DNA of 64,000 bases from Paraburkholderia rhizosphaerae (GTDB lineage Bacteria > Pseudomonadota > Gammaproteobacteria > Burkholderiales > Burkholderiaceae), in assembly GCF_004366595.1 (NCBI RefSeq), contig NZ_SORE01000032.1, forward strand, positions 1 through 64,000, read 5' to 3'. Every line of letters starts with the position of its first letter. Positions within the stretch are counted from its first letter, which is position 1. The translations under genes and the position numbers were made by a program. Below the pieces are notes generated by a model, which made no database searches, was not told the DNA's origin, and worked only from the letters and a program-made list of their open reading frames with translations. Shown here piece after piece: positions 1 to 8,223 of the stretch.

Positions 1-105
1 AAGCGCCCACACTTATCGGCTGTGTATTGTTAAAGATCACTTCACGACTGAAAGACCCTGACCACCCTACCACCGTCTTTCTGCGTGTCCGCTGCGCGTT
101 GCAGC
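1..105 (-). promoter_or_regulatory. rRNA operon leader with boxB, boxA and boxC antitermination elements
   Basis: Read on the minus strand, three elements occur in the order found in rrn leaders. A boxB-like hairpin (GCTGC-AACGC-GCAGC) lies at 105-91. A boxA match, TGATCTTTAACA, lies at 39-28 (consensus TGCTCTTTAACA). A boxC-like GTGTGGGCGC lies at 12-3. Known rrn leaders use these for NusB/S10-dependent antitermination. The 16S rRNA gene should begin just beyond the left edge; it is not in the window, so this is inference. Confidence 0.8.
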
Positions 106-116
106 AGAGAAGCGAG

Positions 117-145
117 ATTATGCAGACTTCCACTCACATCGTCAA
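117..145 (-). promoter_or_regulatory. Strong sigma-70 promoter of the rRNA operon
   Basis: On the minus strand a -35 TTGACG (145-140) and a -10 CATAAT (122-117) are separated by exactly 17 bases. An A/T-rich stretch (AAGTTAAAAA) directly upstream of the -35 resembles an UP element. The promoter points left into the boxB/boxA/boxC leader, so it is best read as the rRNA P1 promoter. Confidence 0.8.
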
Positions 146-311
146 CAGGTTTTTAACTTCTTCCAACCTGCTGCGTGTCGCGCAAACCCGCGCCATTGCT
201 GGCACTCCCGCCTTCCGCACTTCACTCCATCACCCCTCACATCCGGGCCGCTTGAAGCGCGAAAGACCGAGATTCTAGTCACTCGCATCACGCGACGCAA
301 GCGGTATTTTG

Positions 312-353
312 AAAAGCATGTGGGCGTGTGAAGAACCTCACACGCCCACATGC
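312..353 (-). terminator. Rho-independent terminator of the phn operon
   Basis: A perfect 16-bp stem (316-331 pairing with 338-353) with a 6-base loop is followed on the minus strand by TTTT (315-312). It lies 58 bases after the stop of the HD-domain gene and upstream of the rRNA promoter that points the same way, so it insulates the two transcription units. Confidence 0.85.
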
Positions 354-410
354 AATGCGCCAATCTTCCGCGACACAACAGCAAGCGAGACAACAGCAAC
401 GCAGACACAC

Positions 411-971
411 TCAAGTCACCGCATGCTTCTCCATCACACGTTCGACCACACTCAAAAAGTGGCCGACATCCGGCGTCACCGCGCCTGCGACTTTCGCAAG
501 ATCATCCCATCGACGCAAGCGCAGCCCCTCTTGCGCATAAGGCTTGCGCAAAAACGCCTGCGCTTCGTCATGGCTAAAGATGCCGCCTTGCAGATTCAAA
601 CTGCGCACGGAATCCGGCGATAGCTTGCTGAAGTACGTATCGTCGATCGCGCACAGGCAGCGCTTCGCGTCGACATGCAGGCGGATCGGCTCGAGCACCG
701 CGTCGGATAGCACGGGCCGCAAGAACGGCAACGCAAAGAACTGATGCAGATCATCGATACCGCGCGCGGTCGGCGTAGGACCGCGACGGTTCAGCAAATG
801 CCCAATGTCATGCAGAAACGCCGCCGCTACGAGTTCATCGCCGGCGTTTTCCTGTTCAGCCAGCGCGCCGCACTGCAACGCATGCTCGAGTTGGCTCACC
901 TGCTCACCGCCATAATTCAGACTGCCGTACTCTTCGAAAAGCGCACGGATGTCGCTTAGACTCAAAGCCAA
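411..971 (-). CDS. Phosphonate-cluster HD-domain protein, PhnZ-like di-iron oxygenase candidate
   Basis: This 186-residue protein belongs to the HD family found in phosphonate-degradation operons. PhnZ, the characterised relative, is a mixed-valent di-iron oxygenase that cleaves the C-P bond of 1-hydroxy-2-aminoethylphosphonate. All PhnZ metal ligands have counterparts at a near-constant offset: H30, H54-D55, H76, H99 and D156. The PhnZ substrate-gating pair (Tyr-x-x-Glu) is present as Y20 and E23. The gene is last in the phn operon, starting 4 bases after phnY. No PhnY-type 2-oxoglutarate dioxygenase, the usual PhnZ partner, is visible here, because the phnY of this cluster is a dehydrogenase. 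Its substrate is therefore open; family membership is firm, function is inference. Confidence 0.8.
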   Translation of the reverse strand: MALSLSDIRALFEEYGSLNYGGEQVSQLEHALQCGALAEQENAGDELVAAAFLHDIGHLLNRRGPTPTARGIDDLHQFFALPFLRPVLSDAVLEPIRLHVDAKRCLCAIDDTYFSKLSPDSVRSLNLQGGIFSHDEAQAFLRKPYAQEGLRLRRWDDLAKVAGAVTPDVGHFLSVVERVMEKHAVT

Positions 972-975
972 GATG

Positions 976-2439
976 TCACTCCCACGGTAACGAAAACGTC
1001 TTGAGATTGGTGAAGCTCTTCATCGCCTCCTGCACGCCTTCCTTGTAGCCGAGCCCTGAATCCTTGATGCCGCCAAACGGCGTCAGCTCGACGCGATATC
1101 CGGGCACTTCCCACACGTTCACCGTGCCCACCCGCAATTCGTTGATAAAGCGCAGGATCGCGTCCTGCCGGTTCGTGCAGACGCCGCAAGACAACCCATA
1201 CGGCGTGCCGTTGCTGAGACGGATCGCATCGTCAAGCGTATCGAACGCGACGATCGGCGAAACCGGACCAAACGTTTCCTCACGAATCAGCGTCATCGAT
1301 GGCTCGACGCGGTCGACCACCGTCGGCGCGTATAACGCGCGATCGCGTTGATTGCCGGTCAGTAGCCGCGCGCCCTGCGCGACCGCCTCATTGACGCGCG
1401 CTTCGAACATGCGCGCCGCGGCCTCGTCGATCACCGTGCCCATCTGGTTTGACGGATTGAACGGATCGCCATACGACCACGCACGCGTCTTTTCGACGAC
1501 CAGTTCCGTAAAGCGCGCGACCACGCTACGCTGCACGAGCATTCTTTTGACCGCGGTACACCGCTGCCCTGAGTTCTTATACGAGCCCTGCACGGCCAAC
1601 TCGGCCGCGCGCTCGAGATCGGCATCTTCAAGCACGATCAGCGGATCGTTGCCGCCCAGTTCGAGCACAACCCGCCGATAACCGGCGCGCGCCGCAATAT
1701 GCTTGCCGATCGCCACGCCACCGGTAAACGTCACAAGCTCCGCAAGCGGATGCGTGATCAGTTCATCGGCGATTTCGCGCGGATCGCCGGTCAGTACCTG
1801 CAGCATCGGCTCGGGCAACCCCGCTTCATACAACAGATCCGCGAGATAGTACGCAGACAGCGGCACCTTCTCCGACGGCTTCAGCAGCACGCGATTATTC
1901 GTCGCGATCGAAGGCGCGACCTTGTGCGCGACCTGGTTCATCGGGTGATTAAAAGGTGTGATCGCAACGATCACACCGGCAAGCGGCTCGCGCTGCGTAA
2001 ACACGCGACGACGCTTGCCATGCGGCGTCAGATCGCACGAAAAACTCTGGCCGTCATCGCGCAGCGCCTCGATCGACGCAAACTTGAATACATCTGCAAC
2101 ACGGCCGATCTCGTACAGCGAGTCCTGCTTCGACAATCCGGACTCGAGCGAGATCAGATCCGATGCAGCATCCGCGCGCTCGCGCAGCAACGCCGCCGCA
2201 CGTTCGAGAATCTGCGAGCGCTCGTAGCGCGTGAGTGTCGCCGGATACGCATGCGCATACTCGAACGCGGCCCGCACATCGTCGACCGACGCGAGCGGCA
2301 CGCAACCCACGCGCAGCCCGCTATACGGATCGATCACATCGAGTGTGCGTTCGCGCTGCGCGCGCGCGCCCGCGAGACGCAACGCCTCGCTGCGAAACGC
2401 GAGATGATCGGCCGTACGATCAACCACTAGCGCGTTCAT
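976..2439 (-). CDS. phnY: Phosphonoacetaldehyde dehydrogenase
   Basis: This 487-residue aldehyde dehydrogenase superfamily enzyme is of the type that oxidises phosphonoacetaldehyde to phosphonoacetate with NAD+. The catalytic cysteine is C294 in GQRCTAVKR, the general base E260 is in VLELGGND, and N164 in TPFNHP and K187 in LLKPSEK are also conserved. The start codon overlaps the phnA stop as ATGA, showing translational coupling. PhnW upstream supplies the substrate and PhnA consumes the product. The name phnY here follows the dehydrogenase usage and not the dioxygenase of the PhnY-PhnZ pair. Confidence 0.92.
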   Translation of the reverse strand: MNALVVDRTADHLAFRSEALRLAGARAQRERTLDVIDPYSGLRVGCVPLASVDDVRAAFEYAHAYPATLTRYERSQILERAAALLRERADAASDLISLESGLSKQDSLYEIGRVADVFKFASIEALRDDGQSFSCDLTPHGKRRRVFTQREPLAGVIVAITPFNHPMNQVAHKVAPSIATNNRVLLKPSEKVPLSAYYLADLLYEAGLPEPMLQVLTGDPREIADELITHPLAELVTFTGGVAIGKHIAARAGYRRVVLELGGNDPLIVLEDADLERAAELAVQGSYKNSGQRCTAVKRMLVQRSVVARFTELVVEKTRAWSYGDPFNPSNQMGTVIDEAAARMFEARVNEAVAQGARLLTGNQRDRALYAPTVVDRVEPSMTLIREETFGPVSPIVAFDTLDDAIRLSNGTPYGLSCGVCTNRQDAILRFINELRVGTVNVWEVPGYRVELTPFGGIKDSGLGYKEGVQEAMKSFTNLKTFSLPWE

Positions 2440-3692
2440 GGCGTCACCAGATGGTTGAGCGCGACATCGAACACGTCGAAGTTGCGCAGGCGCCGGTCAG
2501 CCGGCCAATCGACGACACGCCGGTTGAACACCAGCGGCACCTGCTGCTCGGACAATCCGCCATGCGAGCGCAACGGCACCGTCAGCCCGGACAGATCGTG
2601 CTCGGCGTGCCGCGTCCCCAACACGATGTCGCGCTTGCTGATCACAACGATGTCGCCGACGCGATCGTTCGGCAACTGAAAACGCTCGCACGCCGCACGA
2701 TTGTCGAGCACGACTTCAACGCCCGGCAGTTCGGCAAGCCGCCCGATCACCGCTTCGATATCAGCCGAAGACGGCAGATATATCGTCGCGAACGAACCGA
2801 GCGCGCCGTGGTGCACCACATAAGGATCGGTAATCGGCAGAATCACACGGGCCGCGCGTGCGCCGAGCCAATCGTCGAGCACATCCTGCAGATAGATCAC
2901 ATTCGGCTCGCCCGTGATCGGATCGTGCTTCGCATTCATCCCGTGATCGGCGGTCAACGCGACCGCCCAGCCGAGTTCATGCAGTTGCGCGAGATAACGG
3001 TCCATCATCGCGTAGAAGTCGTTTGCGCCCGCGGTGCCGGGCGCGCATTTGTGCTGGATATAGTCGGTGGTCGACAAATACATCAGATCGAGCTTGCGAG
3101 TTTGCGCAAGCCGCACGCCGGCGGCAAACACGAACTCGGACAGCCCCGCGCTATAGACATCCGGCACCGGCAGACCGACCAGTTCCGGCACGTGCTCGAT
3201 ACCGTTTTCTTCGAGCGTCGCCGCATCCGCTTTCTCCGCGGAAAAGCAAATACCTTTCATCTGCCAGCCGAGCAACCGGCGCAATTTGTCCTTCGCGGTC
3301 ACGACCGCGACCGCCGCGCCCGCCTGCGCCGCGGCAGCGAGCAAGGTTCCGGCGCGCAAATAGGCGGGGTCGTTCATCATCACTTCCGCGCCCGCGCCGC
3401 CATTTGCGTCCGGGTCCCAGAAGTAATTGCCGCAGATGCCGTGCACGGCCGGCGGCACACCGCATACGATCGACAGGTTGTTCGGGTTGGTGAACGAAGG
3501 GATCACGCAATCGCCCTTGAACGCAGCGCCGCCCGCAAGCAGCCGCGCGATGTACGGCGCGACGCCCGCCGCGGCCGCCGCTTCGAGATAGTCATATTCG
3601 CAGCCGTCGACGCATATAACGACGGTTGGCGTTGCCGGCAACCGGTAGGTGCGGCCATTGACCTCAATAGATCCGAGAGCTTGGCTAGTCAT
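2436..3692 (-). CDS. phnA: Phosphonoacetate hydrolase
   Basis: This 418-residue member of the alkaline phosphatase superfamily hydrolyses phosphonoacetate to acetate and phosphate at a two-zinc site. The expected ligands are visible: D29 (ICVDG), nucleophile T68 (PSFTNPNN), D210 and H214 (STTDYIQH), D249-H250 (TADHGM), and a late histidine in LRSHGG. It is cotranscribed with phnY through a 4-base overlap. It follows phnV after a 127-base gap that may hold a secondary promoter, though none is obvious. Confidence 0.93.
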   Translation of the reverse strand: MTSQALGSIEVNGRTYRLPATPTVVICVDGCEYDYLEAAAAAGVAPYIARLLAGGAAFKGDCVIPSFTNPNNLSIVCGVPPAVHGICGNYFWDPDANGGAGAEVMMNDPAYLRAGTLLAAAAQAGAAVAVVTAKDKLRRLLGWQMKGICFSAEKADAATLEENGIEHVPELVGLPVPDVYSAGLSEFVFAAGVRLAQTRKLDLMYLSTTDYIQHKCAPGTAGANDFYAMMDRYLAQLHELGWAVALTADHGMNAKHDPITGEPNVIYLQDVLDDWLGARAARVILPITDPYVVHHGALGSFATIYLPSSADIEAVIGRLAELPGVEVVLDNRAACERFQLPNDRVGDIVVISKRDIVLGTRHAEHDLSGLTVPLRSHGGLSEQQVPLVFNRRVVDWPADRRLRNFDVFDVALNHLVTP

Positions 3693-3819
3693 TGCATGCT
3701 TCCATTAATGCGAGCGCGATTTCCATATTTTCGGTCATTTTGACATTTTTTGCCACAAACATGGCCGTCAAAATCCATCTCGGAAAACCACGCAAAAAGT
3801 TTGGGAATGAACGCGGACT

Positions 3820-4683
3820 TCAGTCCGCGCGCCGCCTCGGCACGCGCGCGGCGATCAGCAGCAGCGCAGCAAGCGAGACCAGCAGAAGAATCAGCGCAAG
3901 CGCCGACGCCGGCAGGTAATACCCGCGTTCCACCTGGCCGACGACGACAATCGGCACCGTCGCAAAGCCCGGCGGATAAACCGTCAGCGTCGCGCCGAGT
4001 TCGCCGAGCGAAAGCGCAAAACCTAGCGCGAGGCTCGCACGAATCGCCGGTACCAGTTGCGGCAACACAACCGTGCGCAGCACCATCGACGGCGGCGCAC
4101 CAAGGCTTGCGGCCGCCTCGCGCAACACCGTCAATTCCGGCCGCAGCGCCGCGGCAGCGCACCGATAGCAGAAGGGCAAAACCAGCGCGAGCTGCACGAA
4201 CACCACAATAGCCGCTGAACTCGACAGATCGATCGGCCGCTTGTGATACGCAATCAGCACCGCAAGCCCGAGCACGACGCTAGGCACCCCATTGGGCATC
4301 ATCGCGATCGTATCGACGATGGCGCCCAATCCACGCCGGTCGCGCCCTTCAAGCGCGAGTGCCAGCCACAGTCCGAGCGCGGTGCCCAACACCGCGACAC
4401 CAAAACCGACTTCAAGACTGGTGGTCACCGCGTCGAAGTCGCTCGAACCCAGCCGCTCGAACCAGCGCATGCTGTAGCCATCGGGCAGGATCGTACCGGA
4501 CCAATGCGCGGCGACGCTCGACAACCCGACGACGATCACCGGCAAAACGAATAACCAGAAGCACAACAGCGCAGCCAATGCGAGGCACGCACCGCCTGCG
4601 ATGCGCACGACGAGACCGCGCTGCACCGGCCGCGCACGATGACGGATAGCGGGCAGCACGACCTGATCTTGCGGTGTGGCCAT
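3820..4683 (-). CDS. phnV: 2-aminoethylphosphonate ABC transporter permease
   Basis: This 287-residue inner-membrane permease of the binding-protein-dependent family has about six hydrophobic segments. Its EAA loop (EAAASLGAPPSMVLRT), which docks on the ATPase, lies near residue 190. It overlaps the phnU stop by one base. With PhnU it should form the heteromeric channel for AEP import. Substrate assignment comes from the operon, since permease sequence alone would not fix it. Confidence 0.9.
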   Translation of the reverse strand: MATPQDQVVLPAIRHRARPVQRGLVVRIAGGACLALAALLCFWLFVLPVIVVGLSSVAAHWSGTILPDGYSMRWFERLGSSDFDAVTTSLEVGFGVAVLGTALGLWLALALEGRDRRGLGAIVDTIAMMPNGVPSVVLGLAVLIAYHKRPIDLSSSAAIVVFVQLALVLPFCYRCAAAALRPELTVLREAAASLGAPPSMVLRTVVLPQLVPAIRASLALGFALSLGELGATLTVYPPGFATVPIVVVGQVERGYYLPASALALILLLVSLAALLLIAARVPRRRAD

Positions 4684-5621
4684 TACCGTCGCCCTCCTGC
4701 CGTGCGCCGGTTCACCTGCCGATACAGCGCATACAGCGACAACGACATCGCGAGCATCACGACCGCGCCCGCCGCCGCTGTCGGCAGATCGAGATCCACC
4801 GTTGCGGAACTGTAGATCGCGACCGGCAGCGTAATCAGATGCGCGCTGCCGAGCACAAGCAGAATGCCGAACTCATTGAGCGTGAGCAGAAAGCACAAAA
4901 TCGTGCCGGCCGCGATGCCGGGCCACGCGAGTGGAAGAATCACGCGCCAGGCGACCATCCAGCCGTTCGCGCCAAGACTGCGCGCCGCTTCGATCAGCCG
5001 CATATCGAGCATTGCGAATGACGCGAGCGTCGGCCGCACGACGAACGGCGCATAGAACACCACTTCCGCGAGCACGACACCGCCGATACCGAACAGGAAA
5101 TCGAGCGGCGGCGCCTGCAAATGAAACAGCCGCTGCAACCCGATACTGACCGACCCTTGCGAGCCATACAGAAAGATCAACGTGAACGCGACCAGAAACG
5201 ACGGAAACGCGACGAAAAGTTCGAGAAACCGCGTGACTAGCCGCGCACCGGGAAACGGCCTGAAGAACAGCAGCGACGCCAGCGCGACGCCGAGCAGCGA
5301 TGCGAGCCCCGCGCTCAGGAACAGAATCCACAGCGTCGTGCCGATCACACCGCTGGTTTCCGGATTGCCGAAGAACGCGGTATACGCATGCACGCTGATG
5401 CCGTGCGCGCCGGACAGACTCAGCAGCACGAGCCGCACGAGCGGATAGATCACGAGCGGGCCAAGCACGAAAACCGCAAGAAACAGCATATGCCACTGCG
5501 ACGCGCGCGCACGGCGACGCCTCTGCGCGGCATGCAACGCGGCGCTCGCTGCCCGGCGAGCATCGGCGTCGCCGCCGTTGGCCGCCGCGCCGAGCGCGTC
5601 AGGGCTTGATAAGGACGACAT
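4683..5621 (-). CDS. phnU: 2-aminoethylphosphonate ABC transporter permease
   Basis: This 312-residue permease has a roughly 45-residue hydrophilic, arginine-rich N terminus and then about six membrane segments. The EAA loop reads EAARSLGANGWMVAWRV. The assigned start overlaps the end of phnT by 23 bases. An internal methionine at residue 45 is a possible alternative start that would remove the extension. It pairs with PhnV and PhnT. Confidence 0.88.
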   Translation of the reverse strand: MSSLSSPDALGAAANGGDADARRAASAALHAAQRRRRARASQWHMLFLAVFVLGPLVIYPLVRLVLLSLSGAHGISVHAYTAFFGNPETSGVIGTTLWILFLSAGLASLLGVALASLLFFRPFPGARLVTRFLELFVAFPSFLVAFTLIFLYGSQGSVSIGLQRLFHLQAPPLDFLFGIGGVVLAEVVFYAPFVVRPTLASFAMLDMRLIEAARSLGANGWMVAWRVILPLAWPGIAAGTILCFLLTLNEFGILLVLGSAHLITLPVAIYSSATVDLDLPTAAAGAVVMLAMSLSLYALYRQVNRRTAGGRR

Positions 5622-6699
5622 CGTCTGCCTCGTAATGCAACGACACGCGTGCGCCCTTTTCCGGCGTCATGCTGCCCACGCGCTGCATCGTAACGAGCAC
5701 AGGCTCGCCCGGCATCGCGTCGAGCGCGACCGACACAGACAGCACAGCGCCATACCATTCGACCGAAGCGATCGTGCCATGCAACTGCCCTTGCCCAAGC
5801 GGCACGATGCGCAGCGATTCCGGCCGCAAACATGCGACGCGCTCGCGCTCCGTATGACGCGCATCGCCGAGCGCGAACGCAACATTCGGCGGCAGCAGAT
5901 TCGCCGCGCCGAGATAACGCGCGACGAACGCATCGTTCGGCGTGTCGTACAACTGCTGCGGCGTGCCAAGCTGCGCGATGCGGCCTTCGCGCATCAGCAG
6001 CGTACGATCGGACAGCACCAGCGCATCGTCCTGATCGTGCGTCACGCAGACAATCGTCAGATTCGGCAGCCGCTCATGCAGCGCCTTCAGTTCGGAGCGC
6101 ACCGAAGCGCGCAGATTCGCATCGAGCGCGGACAACGGCTCGTCGAGCAGCAGTACGTCCGGTTCGATCACAAGCGCGCGCGCCAACGCGACACGCTGCT
6201 GCATGCCGCCCGACAATTGCGCGGGCATCACGTGCCCCGAATCGCCGAGTTGCACGAGCTTCAACGCATCGGCGACGCGCCGCGCAATTTCCTTCGATGT
6301 CACGCGCCGCGCCCTCAACCCGAACGCGACGTTATCGAATACCGACAGATGCGGAAACAGCGCATAGCTCTGGAACAGCAACCCGAGGTTGCGCTTGTGC
6401 GGCGGTACATGCGTGAGATCGTGCCCCGCCACCGTCAGCGCGCCCGCCAGACCGTCCGCCTCGATAAACCCGGCGATAAAACGCAGCAGCGTGGTCTTGC
6501 CACAGCCGCTACGTCCAAGCACGGTCAGCAATTCGCCACGTTCAATAGTCAGCGAAAGGTCGTCGAGCACCGTACGCGAGCCGAAGCGCACGGTCAGGTG
6601 CTCGATCTGCACGCCGCCCTGTGCCGCGGCGTGTGCGATACCCGGTGATGCGGGCGCACCGTCCAGCGCGCCGGGATGAGCAACACTCACAGAATTCAC
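5599..6699 (-). CDS. phnT: 2-aminoethylphosphonate ABC transporter ATP-binding protein
   Basis: This 366-residue ATPase carries Walker A (GRSGCGKTT), the signature LSGGMQQRVALARAL, Walker B (VLLLDEPLSALD) and the H-loop (VTHDQDDAL). A C-terminal TOBE-like regulatory region spans about residues 260-366, as in the MalK/PotA subgroup. It lies between phnS (56-base gap) and phnU (overlap) and powers uptake through PhnUV. Confidence 0.92.
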   Translation of the reverse strand: MNSVSVAHPGALDGAPASPGIAHAAAQGGVQIEHLTVRFGSRTVLDDLSLTIERGELLTVLGRSGCGKTTLLRFIAGFIEADGLAGALTVAGHDLTHVPPHKRNLGLLFQSYALFPHLSVFDNVAFGLRARRVTSKEIARRVADALKLVQLGDSGHVMPAQLSGGMQQRVALARALVIEPDVLLLDEPLSALDANLRASVRSELKALHERLPNLTIVCVTHDQDDALVLSDRTLLMREGRIAQLGTPQQLYDTPNDAFVARYLGAANLLPPNVAFALGDARHTERERVACLRPESLRIVPLGQGQLHGTIASVEWYGAVLSVSVALDAMPGEPVLVTMQRVGSMTPEKGARVSLHYEADDVVLIKP

Positions 6700-6755
6700 C
6701 GGGTTTGTCTCCAGCGTTTAGTGACGCAAAGCGTCGGCAGCAGAGCGAAAGGCGC

Positions 6756-7841
6756 TTATTTCGGCTTCACGACTTCAAGCTGCTTGCCCGAATTGCCGAT
6801 CACGTCGTTCTTCCAGCGCGCGGTCCAGTCAGCCTTCTTCGCCATCACGTGGTTCCAGTCGACCGGGATCAGCTTCACGCCGGAAATCGCCTGCTTCACC
6901 GCAGCGCCGTTCTTGCCGGTCAACGCGACATCCGAGCGCGCCGGGATACCGAAGATGTCCGGCACCTTCGACTGCACTTCGCTCGACATCAGATAGTCGA
7001 TCAGCTTCTTGCCGCCTGCCTGGTTCGGACCGTTCTTGATCAGGCCGATTGCGTACGGCAACTGGAACGTGGTCGGCTGCGCACCGGCGTCGGCTGCGAG
7101 GAAGATCGGCTTCAGCGAAAGGCCGCCGTTTGCGGCGTCGTCGAGGTCCATCTGCAGGTCGCCGTTCGCGACCGAAATTTCGTTACGCGACAGCAACACG
7201 TCGAGGTAACCCGTGCCCTTCGTGTGGAACTTCGCGCTCTCCTCGAGTTTCTTCAGGAAATCGAACGCCTTGTCTTCACCCATCAGAGACGTCGTCAGGA
7301 TGATCACCGCCATCCCATCGCCGGCGGTCGCCGGGTTCGAGTACGCGATCTTGCCGCTGTAGTCGGGATGCAGCAGATCAGCGAACGTCTTCGGCTGGTT
7401 CTTCACGACCTCGGGATTGATCGCGAACGAGAAATAGTTGTTGACGAACGTCGCCCACGCGCCATCCGATGCCTTTGCGATGGCCGGCACGTTCTTGTAA
7501 TTGACGCTCTGGTAGTTCTGCAGCAGGCCCGTTTGCGCGGCTTGCTGGATAAACGGCGGCAGCGTGACCAGCACGTCGGCCTTCGGCGAATCCTTTTCGA
7601 CGGTCGCGCGGTTCACCACTTCACCGCTGCCCGCCGTCACGATATTGACCTTCACGCCTTCCTTCTTCTCGAAGGCCGGCAGCACGTCCCTGTAGAGGTT
7701 TTCGAGGCCGTCGGCCGTGTACAGCACGACTGCGTCTGCCGCGTGCGCGGACATCGCGCCTCCGAACGCGGCCGCGGCAACGAGCGCCGGCAGCAGCTTG
7801 CGGACAATGGCGGTAGCGCGAGGTTGATTCGTCGATCTCAT
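6756..7841 (-). CDS. phnS: 2-aminoethylphosphonate-binding periplasmic protein
   Basis: The predicted 361-residue protein begins with a signal peptide (RKLLPALVAAAAFGGAMSAHA, cleavage near residue 34). An extracellular solute-binding domain of the iron/spermidine/AEP type follows. The start at 7841 is chosen because GGAG lies 8 bases upstream and the signal peptide begins here; the frame stays open 61 codons further but gives no signal-like sequence. It is the first gene of the minus-strand phn operon and should deliver AEP to PhnUV. Confidence 0.9.
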   Translation of the reverse strand: MRSTNQPRATAIVRKLLPALVAAAAFGGAMSAHAADAVVLYTADGLENLYRDVLPAFEKKEGVKVNIVTAGSGEVVNRATVEKDSPKADVLVTLPPFIQQAAQTGLLQNYQSVNYKNVPAIAKASDGAWATFVNNYFSFAINPEVVKNQPKTFADLLHPDYSGKIAYSNPATAGDGMAVIILTTSLMGEDKAFDFLKKLEESAKFHTKGTGYLDVLLSRNEISVANGDLQMDLDDAANGGLSLKPIFLAADAGAQPTTFQLPYAIGLIKNGPNQAGGKKLIDYLMSSEVQSKVPDIFGIPARSDVALTGKNGAAVKQAISGVKLIPVDWNHVMAKKADWTARWKNDVIGNSGKQLEVVKPK

Positions 7842-8223
7842 GTCGTTTTCTCCAAGGGCGCAAAACCCGCGGCCGAACCCGGCGCATCGGGTTGCCCGAA
7901 CCTGTTCTGATTGGCGCGCTGCAAGAGGCCGCACCGCTTGTGTTTGGCTCGCCTGACATCGCACAGATTGCCAACTCGAGAGGATGACAACCTGGCCGAC
8001 CGCAGCCCGGCGAGGGCGGCTCATGATCTGACGAATCCGCCGCCTACCGTCTCGCGGCAGGCATCGGAAGAATCACAGGTTTCCGTGACAATTCCGTGAC
8101 GATCTTCAAAAACTACACAACTTGACACAAATTGCCAATAAACTCCAACATGGCAATGCGCATAATCGCACGCCAAAATCTCGCGCAACATCGACGCGCG
8201 CACGGTGGATAAAAGGAGCCTCT
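7842..8223. promoter_or_regulatory. Divergent phnS/phnW control region with direct and inverted repeats
   Basis: This 382-base stretch between two divergent phn transcription units has no gene. It contains a tandem direct repeat TTCCGTGACAA/TTCCGTGACGA (8081-8102), with an 11-base period. It also holds an inverted repeat ATTGCCA-N13-TGGCAAT (8131-8157) next to a TTGACA (8122-8127) that could be a phnW -35. A clear AAAGGAG ribosome site (8212-8218) precedes the phnW GTG. The repeats are seen directly; their role as operators is inferred. Confidence 0.55.

Noticed and set aside
2235..3743. 502-codon plus-strand open frame opposite phnA and the start of phnY
   Set aside because: It is arginine/histidine-rich, has no family similarity, and runs antisense to well-supported genes; such frames are common in GC-rich DNA.
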